A stretch of 64,000 nucleotides of DNA. Source: Elmis aenea. Taxonomy: Eukaryota; Arthropoda; Insecta; Coleoptera; Elmidae. The notes beneath the pieces are model-generated. The model saw only the letters and a list, made by a program, of their open reading frames with translations. It did no database searches and was not told where the DNA came from. The DNA lies in NCBI GenBank assembly GCA_947652605.1, contig OX393577.1, positions 62,582,108-62,646,107 on the forward strand, written 5' to 3'. Made by a program: the position numbers and the translations under genes. Of the stretch, positions 1-12,127 are shown one piece after another (position 1 is the first letter of the stretch; each line of letters begins with the position of its first letter).

Positions 1-77
1 ACAAATCTGGCAACCGTATATATCCTCCAGTTGTTCTTCTCTTTTTATTAATTGAACTAAACCTGTCTCTTCCACAG

Positions 78-562
78 CCTTGTCTCGTGAAGAACGTTTA
101 CAGAGAGACATGGAACAGATGCCCAAGACACGGAAAAGCGACGAGCAGTCAACCTCTGGAGGACGAAAGGACATCAGCAAAGCATTAACGTCAGATCAAA
201 AGTAAGTTGAGCAATGTTAAACGTTGTAATGTTTGCTAAAGACGAATCTTTAGGGCATTACGACCTGGCGACAAAGGATGGATCGGACGAGCTCGCGTTC
301 CCGTGCCTTCCAACAAGGATTACGTCGTTCGACCCAGATGGGCTTCGGAAGTAGATATTAGTAGGGTAAGTGTCCGGATTGCCGGAATTCGGCTTCCGAT
401 TCGTTTTGGCATCAAGCTAGACCGATTTTGTTAATTTTCCAGTCCACCAAAAAAGCACCAAACCGTTTCGAGAGGCATTACAAGAACTTTGTCGATGGCA
501 AACGCCAGAAGCGCGAACGGGCTGTTGAAATATCGATAGAAGGTAGAAAAATGTCCTTGTAA
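78..562 (+). CDS. IWS1: IWS1 transcription elongation factor, C-terminal exons (5' partial)
   Basis: Three exons read continuously: 78-201, 254-365 and 443-562. Each intron has GT...AG ends (donors at 202 and 366, acceptors at 252-253 and 441-442) and the phases match. The last 117 or so residues include [20 protein letters not shown], then KDYVVRPRW, and end with [10 protein letters not shown] before TAA. This pattern ([28 protein letters not shown] at the extreme C-terminus) is the conserved tail of IWS1/Spn1, recognised from memory of the animal family. IWS1 is nuclear, binds Spt6 and RNA polymerase II, and supports elongation and mRNA processing. The central TFIIS-N-like domain must lie upstream of the window. 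Introns are very short (52 and 77 bp), unlike the 3.5-kb intron of the gene near 54-60 kb. No sign of decay, so this is likely the functional gene. Confidence 0.9.
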
Positions 563-890
563 GTTGTTTGGCCGGATATCAAATTTAGTAATAACTTGAA
601 AGACTTGTTTTTAAGATTTTTTTTATTGCTTTGTATTATACCGAATTGTATGGTTGCCGTTTTTAGTGTTATCGTTATTTTATTTTTGTATAAAGCACTT
701 AACAAAGTTTCTTTTTATTGATAATCTTAAATTACGTATTCGAAATTGATTATAATGTTTTAAAATTATCTGTGAATGAAGTATTTCAGAGGACTGTTTT
801 ATGTACAGATGTTTCTAAGACTTGTGAAAAACAAATTATTTTCATTATAATATTTGTGATGTAATAAATAAATAGAAATATACTTATTCT
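563..890 (+). other. IWS1 3' UTR with overlapping polyadenylation signals
   Basis: AT-rich sequence follows the IWS1 stop. Two overlapping AATAAA hexamers sit at 863-868 and 867-872, about 300 bp after the stop, and are the likely polyadenylation signal. The end at about 890 is a guess. Confidence 0.6.
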
Positions 891-1805
891 TTTGTTTCAT
901 TTATTACAGTGCTGCCAACGAATTAAAAAAAAAAAAAATGTGTTGAAAGATTGAGATGAAGAAAAGCTTAATTTCTACTTTGATACTCATAAATTTTATC
1001 CATAAAGCGCCACAATAAAAAAAAAACAACTTACATGAGAAATACGATAAATTTAATAATTAAAAAAATAGCAAGGATACTTAATTCTCTACAAACACAG
1101 ATGAGATAAAATCTGTGTTTAAGATTTAAAAATTAATTTTATATCCCAGCTAAAATTTATCCCAATAAGCAAAGTCGGATAAGACTTGTAAATCAAAGAA
1201 GCCCAGGAAATTTTTCGTATAAGGGTCCAAAGGTTTTAGTTACGCCACTGAAAATATGATACATAACTTTAATGGTTTTTTGGCGGCCCTCCCATAAGAC
1301 ACAAAGAACCTATGTGGCCCCTGGTCTTAAAAAGTATGTGCGTCCCTGACTTAAGTAAAATCGCTTTAGTTTTTCATTATAATTACGATTTAAAAATTCA
1401 AAATTTAAATAGTTCTACAGTCAGCTGAGATTTGTTTACATTTTGAAGTCAATTTTGCCAACCTAAGAAAACCAATTTTACTAACACTAAAAATCCACGA
1501 TGAACCTCCTCTCATTTCTGTGATCCTAATACCAAAATTCTAAATCCCATAAGCAAAGCATTGGCCTAGAAAATATCTCGGAATCAGCTGCGGACGTGCA
1601 AGATGAGTCTAGGGACATTTTTATAAGTCATGTTATGTACAGATTCTTTTGAAATATCATTGTTTTTAAAATATTATGAACAAAAGCAATTGGCTTCAGA
1701 CTTCATACATGCATTACTTGCTTCCAAAACTATACAGTTTTTTTGATAAACCAATGCATACTTCAAATAATAAGTTTGTTTTAAAGTCGCCCAATGCCAT
1801 TGTGT
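891..1805. other. AT-rich spacer, no gene seen
   Basis: Long A runs and stops in all frames. No coding or repeat structure that I can support. Confidence 0.5.
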
Positions 1806-1905
1806 CGGGCGGATCTAGGTTTTTCGGGGCCTAGGGCTTGTTGATGTCCAAAAGGGCCCCATTTTTTGTTAGATCAAGAATCTTTAAATTGGGGTTTAAA
1901 ATTCA
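1806..1905. repeat. Dispersed repeat, copy 1
   Basis: About 100 bp beginning GGGCGGATCTAGGTTTTTCG is nearly the same as 5302-5400, in the same orientation. It continues through GGGCCCCATTTTT and AAGAATCTTTAAATTGGGGTT. The copies match end to end with few changes, so this is the edge of a mobile repeat; the class is unknown. Confidence 0.7.
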
Positions 1906-2100
1906 TTTTTAATAACATCGAAATCGGAGTTGAAATAAATTAATTTATGAAATAGTGTTAAAATTAAACAAGTAATACTATGAATTATCATTATTATTAT
2001 CAGCTATTTTTTATTATACGATAAGAGCTCATTGTTAACGAAAAAGTATTAAAAATATATAATTAAATTTTTGTGGGCTTAAGCCCTACTAGTCCCTATG

Positions 2101-4040
2101 TAGTTCCCAACTGACCAAGTCCACTATACTTTATAAATTCATATTTGAGACCTAAATACGGCTTCGTTTAATTTTTATTGGATTTTTACTATTAAATATC
2201 TCTCCACAGGTCCGATCCAAAAGCAATTTTTTAATAACTCATTCCTTACCACAAATTTTTTTATTTCTATTCAAGTTTCCAACAGACGAAGTCCACTATT
2301 CTTTATAAATTCATATTTGACACCTAAATATAGCTTTGTTTAATTTTTATTGGATTTTTACTACTAAATGTCTCGCGACAGCCACCGATCCAAAAGCAAT
2401 TTTTTATTAGCTTATTCTTTACCACAAACATTTTTATTTCTATGCAAGTTCCCAACTAACTAAGTCCACTATACTTTATGAATTCATATTTGACACCTAA
2501 ATATAGCTTCGTTTAATTTTTATTGGATTTTTACTACTTAATGTCTCTCGACAACCACCGATCCAAAAGCAATTTTTTAATAACTCAATCTTTACCACAA
2601 AAATTTTTATTTCTATGCAAGTTCCCAACTGAACAGGTCCACTATACTTTATAAATCCGTATTTGAGACCTAAATACAGCTTCGTTTTGGATTTTTACTA
2701 CTAAATGTCTCTCGACAGCCACCGATCCAAAAGCAATTTTTTAATAACTCATTCTTTACCACAAACATTTTTATTTCTATGTCAGTTCCCAACTGACCAA
2801 GTCTACTTTACTTTATAAATTCATATTTGACACCTAAATATAGCTTCGTTAAATTTTTATTGGATTTTTACTACTAAATGTCTCTCGACAGCCACCGATC
2901 CAAAAGCAATTTTTTAATAACTCATTCTTTACCACAAACATTTTTATTTCTATGTCAGTTCCCAACTGACCAAGTCTACTTTACTTTATAAATTTATATT
3001 TGACACCTAAATATAGCTTCGTTAAATTTTTATTGGATTTTTACTACTAAATGTCTCTCGACAGCCACCGATCCAAAAGCAATTTTTTAATAACCCATTC
3101 TGTATCACAAATTTTTTTATTTCTATGCAAGTTCCCAACTGACCAAGTCCACTATACTTTATAAATTCATATTTGACACCTAAATATAGCTTTGTTTAAT
3201 TTTTATTGAATTTTTACTACTAAATGTTTCTCGACAGCCACCGATCCAAAAGCAACTTTTTAATAACTCATTCTTTACCACAAATATTTTTATTTCTATG
3301 CAAGTTCCCAACTGACCAAGTCCACTATACTTTATAAATCCATATTTGACACCTAAATATAGCTTTGTTTAATTTTTATTGGATTTTTACTACTTAATGT
3401 CTCTCGACAGCCACCGATCCAAAAGCAATTTTTTAATAACTCATTCTTTACCGCAAACATTTTTATTTCTATGTGAGTTCCCAACTGACCAAGTCCACTA
3501 TACTTTATAAATTCATATTTGACACCTAAATATAGCTTTGTTTAATTTTTATTGGATTTTTACTACTAAATGTCTCTCGACAGCCACCGATCCAAAAGCA
3601 ATTTTTTAATAACTCATTCTTTACCGCAAACATTTTTATTTCTATGTGAGTTCCCAACTGACCAAGTCCACTATACTTTATAAATCCATATTTGACACCT
3701 AAATATAGCTTTGTTTAATTTTTATTGGATTTTTACTACTAAATGTTTCTCGACAGCCACCGATCCAAAAGCAACTTTTTAATAACTCATTCTTTACCGC
3801 AAACATTTTTATTTCTATGTGAGTTCCCAACTGACCAAGTCCACTATACTTTATAAATTCATATTTGACACCTAAATATAGCTTTGTTTAATTTTTATTG
3901 GATTTTTACTACTAAATGTCTCTCGACAGCCACCGATCCAAAAGCAATTTTTTAATAACTCGTTCGTTACCTAAAAATGGTACATTTTTATTCAAGTTCC
4001 CAACTGACCCAAGTCCACTATACTTTATAAATTCATATTT
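2101..4040. repeat. 173-bp tandem satellite, about 11 copies
   Basis: The marker GTTCCCAACTGACCAAGTCC recurs at about 2103, 2275, 2448, 2621, 2785, 2958, 3131, 3304, 3477, 3650, 3823 and 3996. The spacing is 173 bp almost without exception; one step is 164 because of a 9-bp deletion near 2683. Copies differ by only a few percent, and the closest are neighbours in the second half, as expected from recent unequal exchange. The first copy is the most diverged and the last is cut off. The repeat length is close to a nucleosome repeat. Confidence 0.95.
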
Positions 4041-4902
4041 GATCAGAATCGCCCTTCACTGTTTTATTAACAGCTTTGATTAACAGAGGTTGTACACACC
4101 TGGATTGCAGCAGTTAAACTGCACCCGACTGCACCTCTGCCTTCGAAATGGAAACATATCATTTGCACATAGTGGTACTCTGGTACTGTTTCATGTAAAA
4201 TAAAAAATTCAATAATAAGTTTAATAATTGTCTCGAAATTTCTAGGCGAGACCATGTATGTCATTTTTAATTCACAAATACGTCACAGAATTTCTCGGCG
4301 AGACCTCGTATGCTATTTTTTAATCACCTTGAATAACCTTCAAACCTTTTAGTTCAGAGAATCGTTGACAACTTTGGCCAAGTTTGACCGCAATTCGACC
4401 TTTAATTAGTTGCTGATTTTGCCACCAGTCTTTTTTGAAAGTGAACCCGATTGGTGGTGCCACGTTAGCAAAAATCACGGCAATATACTTAACTAAAAAT
4501 TACAAAGTTTTTAAAGGTGGTAAATGCAAATCGACATACAAAATTTCGTCTAGAAATGAGGAAAAAAGTGTGAAAATGTGGTCTACATGTAATTAATGCT
4601 TTTATACGTTAGTTTGGAAACGATTTTTTACAGTTAATTTTTACAAAATGCATTTGTACCTTTAGTTTCTTTAAAAACGGCCAAATCAATTTTTACAGTG
4701 CTTCTAAACTTTGAAAAAAAGTTCAGTGTATATTAAAGCCTTGCATTTTATTTTGTAAAATATATAAATGTTTTGCAATGGTCTTTATATTTTCTGAAAA
4801 TGTCAAGGACATAGGACACCATTACCTAAAAGTTTTGAAAAATACTCCAACGGTGTACCTTGTGTTATAGTAATAAAAATATTTAGAAGTTAGAAGGTAC
4901 TT
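4041..4902. other. Spacer between satellite and minus-strand gene
   Basis: The sequence changes abruptly after the last satellite copy. A short imperfect direct repeat around GGCGAGACC occurs near 4240 and 4298. No gene recognised. Confidence 0.4.
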
Positions 4903-5009
4903 TTTATTGAATTATTTAACATTATATAACTGAAAAAAGATAAGTAAGATGTTATGTACACATTAATATTTATTATTTACATTTGAATCAGTCTATGGTT
5001 TACGAAAAA
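4903..5009 (-). other. Putative 3' UTR and polyadenylation signals of the minus-strand gene
   Basis: On the minus strand AATAAA occurs at 4969-4974 and again at 4903-4908, 40 to 100 bp after the TAA stop of the exon at 5010-5301. That is the expected place for a polyadenylation signal. Confidence 0.45.
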
Positions 5010-5301
5010 TTACAATTTTTCGGTCAGATATTCCCTCGAAGCTGTTGGTGTTGCAAATGGTGGTGCAACCAGACATCCACTCTGACAAGCATGGCAGCCA
5101 CTTTCCTGGCAACTGCTTTGACAACTAGAATGACTACAAAGACTTTTATTTCGTGAGTCGCAAATTTCTATGAACTCTTCAGCTATGACCCTATCCAGGC
5201 CGGTGTATGTGCGAGCCACTTCTTCGGTGGTAACGACCTTTTCCTTAGATTTTGATCTAGATTTTCTTGGTTTTTCTTGAGGAGGTGAAGGTCTGTGGAC
5301 A
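5010..5301 (-). CDS. Last exon of an unidentified gene with a Cys/Ser-rich tail
   Basis: On the minus strand an open frame of about 97 codons ends in TAA at 5010. A good acceptor (pyrimidines then CCACAG) lies just upstream, so I read the exon as starting near 5293. The protein starts proline-rich and basic (RPSPPQEKPRKSRSKSKEK), then has a stretch with TYTGLDRVIAEEFIEICD, then a cluster of eight or so cysteines and many serines (CSHSSCQSSCQESGCHAC), ending EYLTEKL. Codon use and composition differ from the AT-rich surroundings, there are no internal stops, and polyadenylation signals follow. This supports a host exon rather than chance. The family is not recognised. The cysteine cluster could be palmitoylated or bind metal; that is speculation. 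Upstream exons would lie at higher coordinates and were not found. Confidence 0.5.
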
Positions 5302-5400
5302 GGGGCGGATCTAGGTTTTTCGGGGCCTAGGGCTTATTCATGTCCAAAACGGCCCCACTTTTTATTAGATTAAGAATCTTTAAATTGGGGTTATATTAAA
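5302..5400. repeat. Dispersed repeat, copy 2
   Basis: Same unit and same orientation as 1806-1905. It abuts the acceptor of the minus-strand exon, so it would lie in that gene's last intron. Confidence 0.7.
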
Positions 5401-6324
5401 ATTAGATGTTTAATTTGCATTTCATTTGCAGTAACCCAATAATTTTTTAAACTTCTTCCAGCTGTAAATCAATTAAGTATGGAATCTTGAAATTTAATTG
5501 AAATTCTTGTATGGCACCTTTTATAAAATTAAATGATTTTTTTTATCACACAATTGATGATCTGATTAAATTTGAATAGCGTCTAGTCGTGCCTTGTTTG
5601 AAAAGCGAAAAGTAAGTACAAGATTACTTTATGAATTGAAGCGAGCCGTATTTGTATAGATATTAGTGCTTTTCCCCATAAATCCTTGCTTTTCCACAAT
5701 ACTAATATTATAGGCATGTAATAAAGTAGGGTGTGCCATTAATTATGACCCGATAGCTTCATGAAAAGCTGTACTTTGTATCAAAATCATTTTATAAACT
5801 ACACTGTCATGATATAAACCCATTTATCAACATCAAACTGTGTGCCAATAATGCATTATCAGAATTAATCCGTAAGCATATTAAGTGGGCAAATATACAG
5901 ACATTTTTAAAAACTGACCCACTGGCCTAACACCTTGTAATTTTAAAATATAACGATCTGGATATTTTGCCTAAGCGAATCTTGTGAACATTAATCAGGT
6001 AATGTCCTAATTTTCTTTCGGCAAATGGTTTGTTTGTTGAAATATTTAATTAACGAGGCGGCACCCTATTCTTAGGATCAAACGAGTTTGCAAAAATAAT
6101 TAACTATACAATATATTGTGATACTACGCATAAATTTAAATTTGATAACAAAAGTGCCAACTTCTACAAAACACCTTGATGGATGTTTTTGTTCAAATTT
6201 TACTACGCAGTTATGTTTTACAAAGGGTTGGAAAATATGATATTCCAGTTCGAGAATTTTCGATTTCTTTCCAAACCATTGATTGCTATTACTTTTAATT
6301 TTTTATTATTTAATCAACTCTTCA
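5401..6324. other. AT-rich spacer, no gene seen
   Basis: Only short chance frames are present. No recognisable element. Confidence 0.4.
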
Positions 6325-6750
6325 GGCCAAGCTGGCCCATGGTTTTGTCAAATGTTTTTCTTCTTTTTTTTTTGTAAGTCTTTGTAATTATTTTCCGTTC
6401 TTTAACACCCAGTTCTTTCAGACCCCATTCCACCGCCTCTAACCATTTTGTTCGGAGTGTTCCCCTCGTTTTTCTTCCCGTTACTCCTCCCTCCAGTTTT
6501 TGTTATTCGTTTCTCCAGCAATTTTGATATTTTGTCCAAGCCACCTCATTCGTCGTGTCTTTACTGTATTAATTATATTTGTTTGACCATATAATTTCTC
6601 CAGTTCCTCATTTGTTCTTCTATTCCATTGTTCTCTTCCCCCTTTTCCCCCAAATATTTTCCGTAATACCTTCTTTTTTTTAGACCTGTAATGTTTTTTG
6701 GAATGGATTTTTTTCGATACGGCTGTATAAGCTACGAATAAAATCATGGA
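6325..6750 (-). pseudogene. LINE reverse transcriptase 3' fragment (RTE/Jockey-like)
   Basis: Read on the minus strand, the frame 6747-6481 contains VLRKIFGGKGGREQWNRRTN, then ELEKLYGQTNIINTVKTRRM followed by RWLGQNIKIAGE. That is the region after the reverse-transcriptase palm in arthropod non-LTR elements, where RRMRWLGHVxRM is the usual form. Sense-like text continues after the stop to about 6325 (KWLEAVEWGLKELG). The 5' part (endonuclease, catalytic RT) is missing. Dead fragment. Confidence 0.75.
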
Positions 6751-7146
6751 ACAGGACGGGGTGGGGCAAATCAGGCCACTACGCCGTTAAGCCTTCTATC
6801 AAGAGCACCCACCAAAGTTAGCAAAATCTGTAGACCTAATTCCCAAAATCGTTCCATAACTCCATCATGTAGTAACAGAGAAGAAACTGATAAAAAAGAT
6901 GAATGCCTATATTGTCATGATTATTCTGAAGAAGGATGGATTAGATGTTTCTCTTGCCTAAGATTGGCTCACAACTCTTATGCAGGACTCGAAAGTGATG
7001 AAGACGATGCTGTACACATTTGTGTTTATTGCAAAAAAGGATTTTCCAGTAGAGAAAAAGTTATATTTAACACCAGGTTTGTTCCAACAAGCGATTTAAT
7101 ACCATTTCATGAGTTAGTACATGAAGTGGTTTATTCGCATGCCTGA
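6746..7146 (+). pseudogene. DDE-type transposase C-terminal zinc-finger remnant
   Basis: An open frame runs from about 6746 to a TGA ending at 7146. It encodes ECLYCHDYSEEGWIRCFSCL, then RLAHNSYAGLESDEDDAVHI, then CVYCKKG. The arrangement C-x2-C, EGWI.C..C..WAH..CAG, then C-x2-C is the PHD-like finger found at the C-terminus of many insect pogo/DDE_1-type transposase proteins (family knowledge). Here the usual WAH is LAH and the CAG cysteine is Y, so one zinc ligand is lost. There is no catalytic domain upstream, where a LINE in the opposite orientation lies instead. Likely a truncated transposon relic. Confidence 0.6.
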
Positions 7147-7394
7147 ACTATGTACTAATAAATGTATTGGCCAGTATTAGCCGTTGTTGGAATGTGTAAA
7201 TGACATTTGTGTCTGTTGGGTTCATAGAAATGTGCGCAACGCAAGGGTAAACACCTTAAGAATCCGGCACTAAATGGGATTGGAAGAGCGATGCATAGCT
7301 ATCAGAGCTCACGTTAGTTGGTAAAAATCCAAGTTAGTACATGCTTTCGTTCAAGAAGTACTGTTTTGACCGTACACTGACTAGTTCAAGTATT

Positions 7395-7599
7395 AATTTT
7401 ATAACAGTTGGAACAGCCGACTAAACCGTCCGGTGAACTATCAGAGCCTATGTTGGAACGCGATATCAATACTGCGCAGAATCCTGATTGTACATTGGAA
7501 CAAACCTATATTACTAAAAAAAGAAAAGTACCCCACCTAGCCCCAGCTATAAGACAAAACGGCACAAATTTCATGTATTTTTTTCCTTGTAATTTCTGA
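7395..7599 (+). other. Possible exon or transposon-derived coding piece
   Basis: After the acceptor-like TTTTATAACAG at 7397-7407, a frame of 63 codons begins LEQPTKPSGELSEPMLERDI and includes the basic patch ITKKRKVPHLAP. It ends in TGA, with AATAAA at about 7656. The KKRKVP stretch resembles a nuclear localisation signal. It could be a further piece of the transposase gene just upstream. No family recognised. Confidence 0.25.
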
Positions 7600-8377
7600 T
7601 TTATTATTACTTAATTGCTATCCCAAAATCATTTCTAGTTCCTTTTTTCTTTATAATAAAGGAATTGTTATCACAAAAACCAAAATATTGCTTTATTTGA
7701 TATAAAATATGTCATGAAAGGTTAAACACCCCATTCTGCCACACGTTTCCCTACATTTATTTAAAAAAAGGATCACTGGCGTTCCATTTCTTTTATTATC
7801 GCAAAAATAAAGCAGGCTACTCAAAATTTAGACAAATATCTTAAGCAGAACACGAAAAATAATCATCCAATTTTGCATACTCAGGTGAATTGAAACCTGA
7901 ATATATATGACTGCATATCTACAGTAACGTTCTACATATTAAAAATTAGATAGCATAATTTTTGTAGCACAATCATAAACAAGAATACCATCACCCTCTT
8001 GACATAAATTGTTGATGATTAATGAATTCAATGCATTTTCTCAAACGCAATAATTGCAACTGCAACCAAGAACGTGTGAGTTAATTAATAAAATCATGTG
8101 CACATTTAATAACCATATTACTTTCGCATTTGTAAATCGTAATTTAAACACCTTACTTAACGATTTTTCGCTTTCTACATGTATACTTAGAATGTATACA
8201 TGAAACATGCATTCTTTTAATTTAGAAACATTCAAGAGATTATGGCATTAATTCAGTTAAACGTTCAACTATTTTATTTAATTACAAATGGCTGCATTTC
8301 TAAACGGATTGTACGTTAATTTGCTAAGATTAATTTTAAGAAATTGCTTGCTGTAATTATAATTGCAGTACGTTCTT
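7600..8377. other. Spacer, nothing recognised
   Basis: AT-rich DNA, no repeat or coding signal. Confidence 0.4.
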
Positions 8378-8402
8378 AAATAATAATAATAATAATAATA
8401 AT
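8378..8402. repeat. (AAT)n microsatellite, probable LINE 3' tail
   Basis: Eight or so perfect AAT units sit just beyond the 3' end of the minus-strand LINE at 8458-8960. Such short repeats are typical 3' ends of CR1/Jockey-like elements. A similar ATAATAATAATCTTTATTTG tail occurs near 22140 and 60935. Confidence 0.7.
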
Positions 8403-8457
8403 ATTTAGTTATAAAAGAAACTATTTATACATCAATCTTTACAACTAATACTTCAAA

Positions 8458-8960
8458 TTAAAATTGCAGTTTTACATGGGTCTTACAACCTTCTTTAAAC
8501 GCATGCAGATTAACAGAATATTTTAATTCGTTTGGTAATTGATTAAATAATTTTAGCCCTTTGTAATAGAGCGAGTTCTGTGTACTACTTTTTTTACATT
8601 TAGGCAGTCTAAAATGTTCTCTTTGTCTTGTTTCATAATCATGCTGTTCTTTGTTGTATATCAGATATTTACTCATATATCCTGGCATCATATTGTTTAT
8701 ACATTTATATATTAGAACCAAAACGTTATACACTGTATTTTGCCATATATTAAGGAACCCCGTTATTATGCATATATTCAATTTTAGTTAATTTAGAACA
8801 CTGTAATATGATACGCAAAGCTCTGTTTTGCTGCTTTTGTAATTTTTTCAGATCCCCCTCATTACTTAGAAATATTATGCTACTGCAATAATTAAAGTAT
8901 GGTTCTATTATTGTATGATAGACCAATATCCTAGTTTCAAAGTTTAATTTATTCGATTAA
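8458..8960 (-). pseudogene. LINE reverse transcriptase C-terminal fragment (CR1/Jockey-like)
   Basis: On the minus strand, 8960-8785 reads ILVYHTIIEPYFNYCSSIIF, then LKKLQKQQNRALRIILQCSK. After a frame change, 8781-8458 reads YETRQREHFRLPKCKKSSTQ, then NSLYYKGLKLFNQLPNELK. These are the standard closing motifs of insect CR1/Jockey-type reverse transcriptases. A frameshift and a stop lie near 8760. It is the same type as the element at 22390-23480. Confidence 0.85.
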
Positions 8961-11417
8961 AGAAGTTATCAAAGCTGAATAACAAAGAGCCGACAAGATT
9001 CAAATATATAAATTTATATACTTACACGTTTTTGTAACATACGAAGTATGACCTCGGCTTTAGTTATTGTTTATCGCTTGAGGGCTGGTCTAGACCAAGA
9101 GGAAATTAAAAATTATGGACTAGGAGCAATAACCTGGACCAAAGCTAATTTCAATTTTTTTTTTGCTTAATACTGAAAAAAAAAACGTTAATCTTTTATT
9201 GTATAAAAAATTGATATTTGATGAAAATTTTATTATTGAAAATCGTGAACTCTGAGCACAGGATGAAAAATGCATTCCTATTCACCTAAACTTCTTCTGC
9301 TTCTCGACTCCTTTTGCCTTTTCAGGCGTCATGAAAAATTGTAAAGTAATAAAGCTACTCATAAACTTGACCAATATTTAAAAAATACATTTTACTTTGT
9401 TCCATATTTATTTATAATACAGTACCATCAAAATATGTATTTCAAAACCTTTTTATTTTGTGTACTCAATTTTTATTTTGGTTTTGTGAGCTTTACTCCA
9501 GATGTCACCAATAAGACAATATTTCTTTTAATAAATAGACAACCTTAAATAAAAATCGCTTATCTAACAAATTAGGCTGTTACTGTTGTAAAGACCAGAG
9601 TCTTAAAATTGGTATTGCATTTTGACAAGAGATACTTCAAAAAAAGATAAGCTATTTTTAATCAATTTTTTTAATTCAAATTAAATATTTTGACTTTAGT
9701 AAACTGGGTTATATTTAAACTATTCATTAGTCAGTATGACATGATTATGGTGTTTAAAACACCGATTAGAAATTTTATTAATATTAAACAAAGCAATATC
9801 CTACAATTTATCAAACCTTACTTTTTATTTTCGAAACTAGGAAAAATCTAATTAATTGTGTAGGCATGTATCACAAAAAAAAATTGAATTCAAAAACGAT
9901 ACGTATTGGCTTGCTATTTTGTATTTCAGAAACCTTTGGATTAAGGAACTTTTGGGGCAACCTTTTTCCAATTATGTTTAAATCGCTCCAAAATTGGGTC
10001 AAATAAAGTATTAATCAGGGCTTGAAATTAATTTTATAATATACAAACATTATAAGCTAAAACATATCAATCATTTGAAAATCAATATTGATTAATTTCC
10101 ACTTCCTCACATGTTTCAATATTATGCAGTTATGCAACCAACGAATTACTCAATGTAGTTGCATAAAACTGCATTACCCTTCGAAGTTAACCTCCGAACA
10201 ATTAATTGGTTCTATTACATTAATCTTCAACACCAGTAAACTAATAAGCGTAACAAAAATATATTATATAAGAATTTACTTTACTTTTATTTACTGCAAC
10301 GGACGAAGATTTTTTGCAGTTATTGCAGTAATTATGCAAGCGACTACTCCAAACCAAATTTCCCCCGTAACAAACTTTTTAAGATTGTACGTCCGTCTGT
10401 TCGATTATAGTATCATTGGCTTAAACCGCTAGTGCCACGCATTTAACTTAATGATATTTTTAATTAACAAATTAATCTAACGACTTATTGGCTGTTTTTA
10501 ATATGGCTATTAACAATTTTAATCATTCCCTCGGCATTAATTCTTATTACAGAAATTTGCAATTAAAATGGAGACTCTAAAACCTTTAAATGCCTGAAAT
10601 TAGTTGTTAGTAGCTACCGTATTACATAAAGTAAGTACTTACTGCCTAAGAAAAGTGCAATATCTTAAGAGGTCTTTGACCCTACGGTCCGTATTTGAAC
10701 TTCCGGCCAGCGGAACAGGAACTTGGATATTCATTTGCTATACATCTTCATTTTGCATGCACGTATATGTAACATGATAAATATACAGCGCCTACGTATT
10801 TGTAAACATTTTATGTGTATAAATATTAAAGTCATGCATTATGGATTAATACAGCGTAGTTTTGAAATCATAGCCATTTAACTAATAGCGGAATAAATGT
10901 TATTAATCAAAATTATAATTACAAATAGTCCATTTAGTTCTGATGAAAGAGCTGATACTCTGGCATTTTTGACTTTCTTAATTGCTGAAGGTGTCTCATT
11001 AAGGTTATTTATTTTGTAATTAGTGCAATGTCCGGAAATGCTTGGTGAATTTTCATGTAAACAAGGTAAACAAAAACTTTCGACCGTTCGACTATGGTTT
11101 TTAATATAAACTTGTCGGGGTTTGGTATGTTTTAAATGTTGTGAAATTTTCACGCTAAATAACAATTAATCATATTTAGTTCGGCCAAAGTCCAAGAGAA
11201 AAGTTTCCATCAAAATTGTAAAAGAACAATTTTTAATTTTTTTGAAAGGAAATAAATACATTTTCAACTGATAACTGTGTAGCATACATTTGATGTGATT
11301 AAGCGAAGTATAATTAATGTAAAGAGTTTTCTTTATAAACCTAAGGACCACTATCCCGTCATTCTATTCAAACTACTACATGGTCGTAATTTTTGGTTAT
11401 AATTATTATGTTATTAG
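8961..11417. other. AT-rich spacer, no gene seen
   Basis: Several frames of 60-115 codons exist (for example near 10088-10432 and 10878-11165) but have low-complexity AT-driven composition and no motif. Near 9286-9340 a short string around CTTCTCGACTCC resembles the 3' ends of the RTE-like LINEs at 31.6 and 37.1 kb. Confidence 0.4.
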
Positions 11418-12060
11418 ATCCAGAGAAGCTTGGAAAACAATAAACAGCCTAATGAAATATTCAAATAAGGCAAAAAAAAATCCAATAAGAACAGAGACAT
11501 GGAAAGAATCCATAGTGACCTACTGATAGAAAAGCGAATAGAATATTTGGACACACGATTGGATGTAAGTGAAGTAGAGGAAAATGAAATAGAACAGATT
11601 AAGGTAGAAAAGTTAAAGAAAGCGCTACAGAAAATGAAAAATAATAAAGCACCAGGACTAGATGATCTGCCTATCGAGTTACTGAAACACGCCACAACAA
11701 GAAGAAGGAGAAATGTCTAAGGGGGGAGGGAACATACCTACAGCTTGGAAAATTTCTCATTTAAACTCGATTTACAAATGAGGACGTGAAAATTATTGCG
11801 GTAATTATAGAGGAATAAGTGTAACGTCGTCTGTAGGAAGATTATATGGAAGAGTTCTTAAAGAAAGAATAGAAAAAGAAGCTAAGGAAAAATAGAAGAG
11901 CAAAGCGGCCATAGACCAGGAAGGTCCTGTATACTCTCTCTTCCCAGAGAACAATATGGCTAAGGGAAGAGAACTCTATGTTACATTTATAGATCTAAGG
12001 AAAGCATTCGACTCCGTTCCTCTCCAAAAACCAAGCCGTTGTAAAAGTCGGGAACCAAGT
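11418..12060 (+). pseudogene. LINE reverse transcriptase N-terminal fragment (RTE-like)
   Basis: On + the frame 11499-11720 contains LKKALQKMKNNKAPGLDDLP followed by IELLKH. Further frames read IPTAWKISHLNSIYK, then YCGNYRGISVTSSVGRLYGR and ELYVTFIDLRKAFDSVP. These are reverse-transcriptase motifs 0 to A in order (KAPG.D, NYRGI, F.D..KAFD). In-frame stops and shifts (TGA at about 11778, TAG at about 11894) make it dead. It breaks off before motif B. Confidence 0.85.
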
Positions 12061-12127
12061 CTCTCAACCATTCTCGCCTTCGAAAGGAGCAAAACAAGGT
12101 TGCTGCCTCTCCCTTGCCCTTCGTATA

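Noticed and set aside
478..705. 75-codon minus-strand frame over the IWS1 end
   Set aside because: Antisense of the IWS1 last exon and UTR; no motif.
2101..4040. CRISPR-like array
   Set aside because: Eukaryotic DNA; the units are contiguous 173-bp copies with no unique spacers.
4067..4264. 65-codon minus frame
   Set aside because: No homology, no splice or polyadenylation context; chance frame.
10088..10432. 114-codon + frame
   Set aside because: AT-driven composition, no motif or repeat partner.
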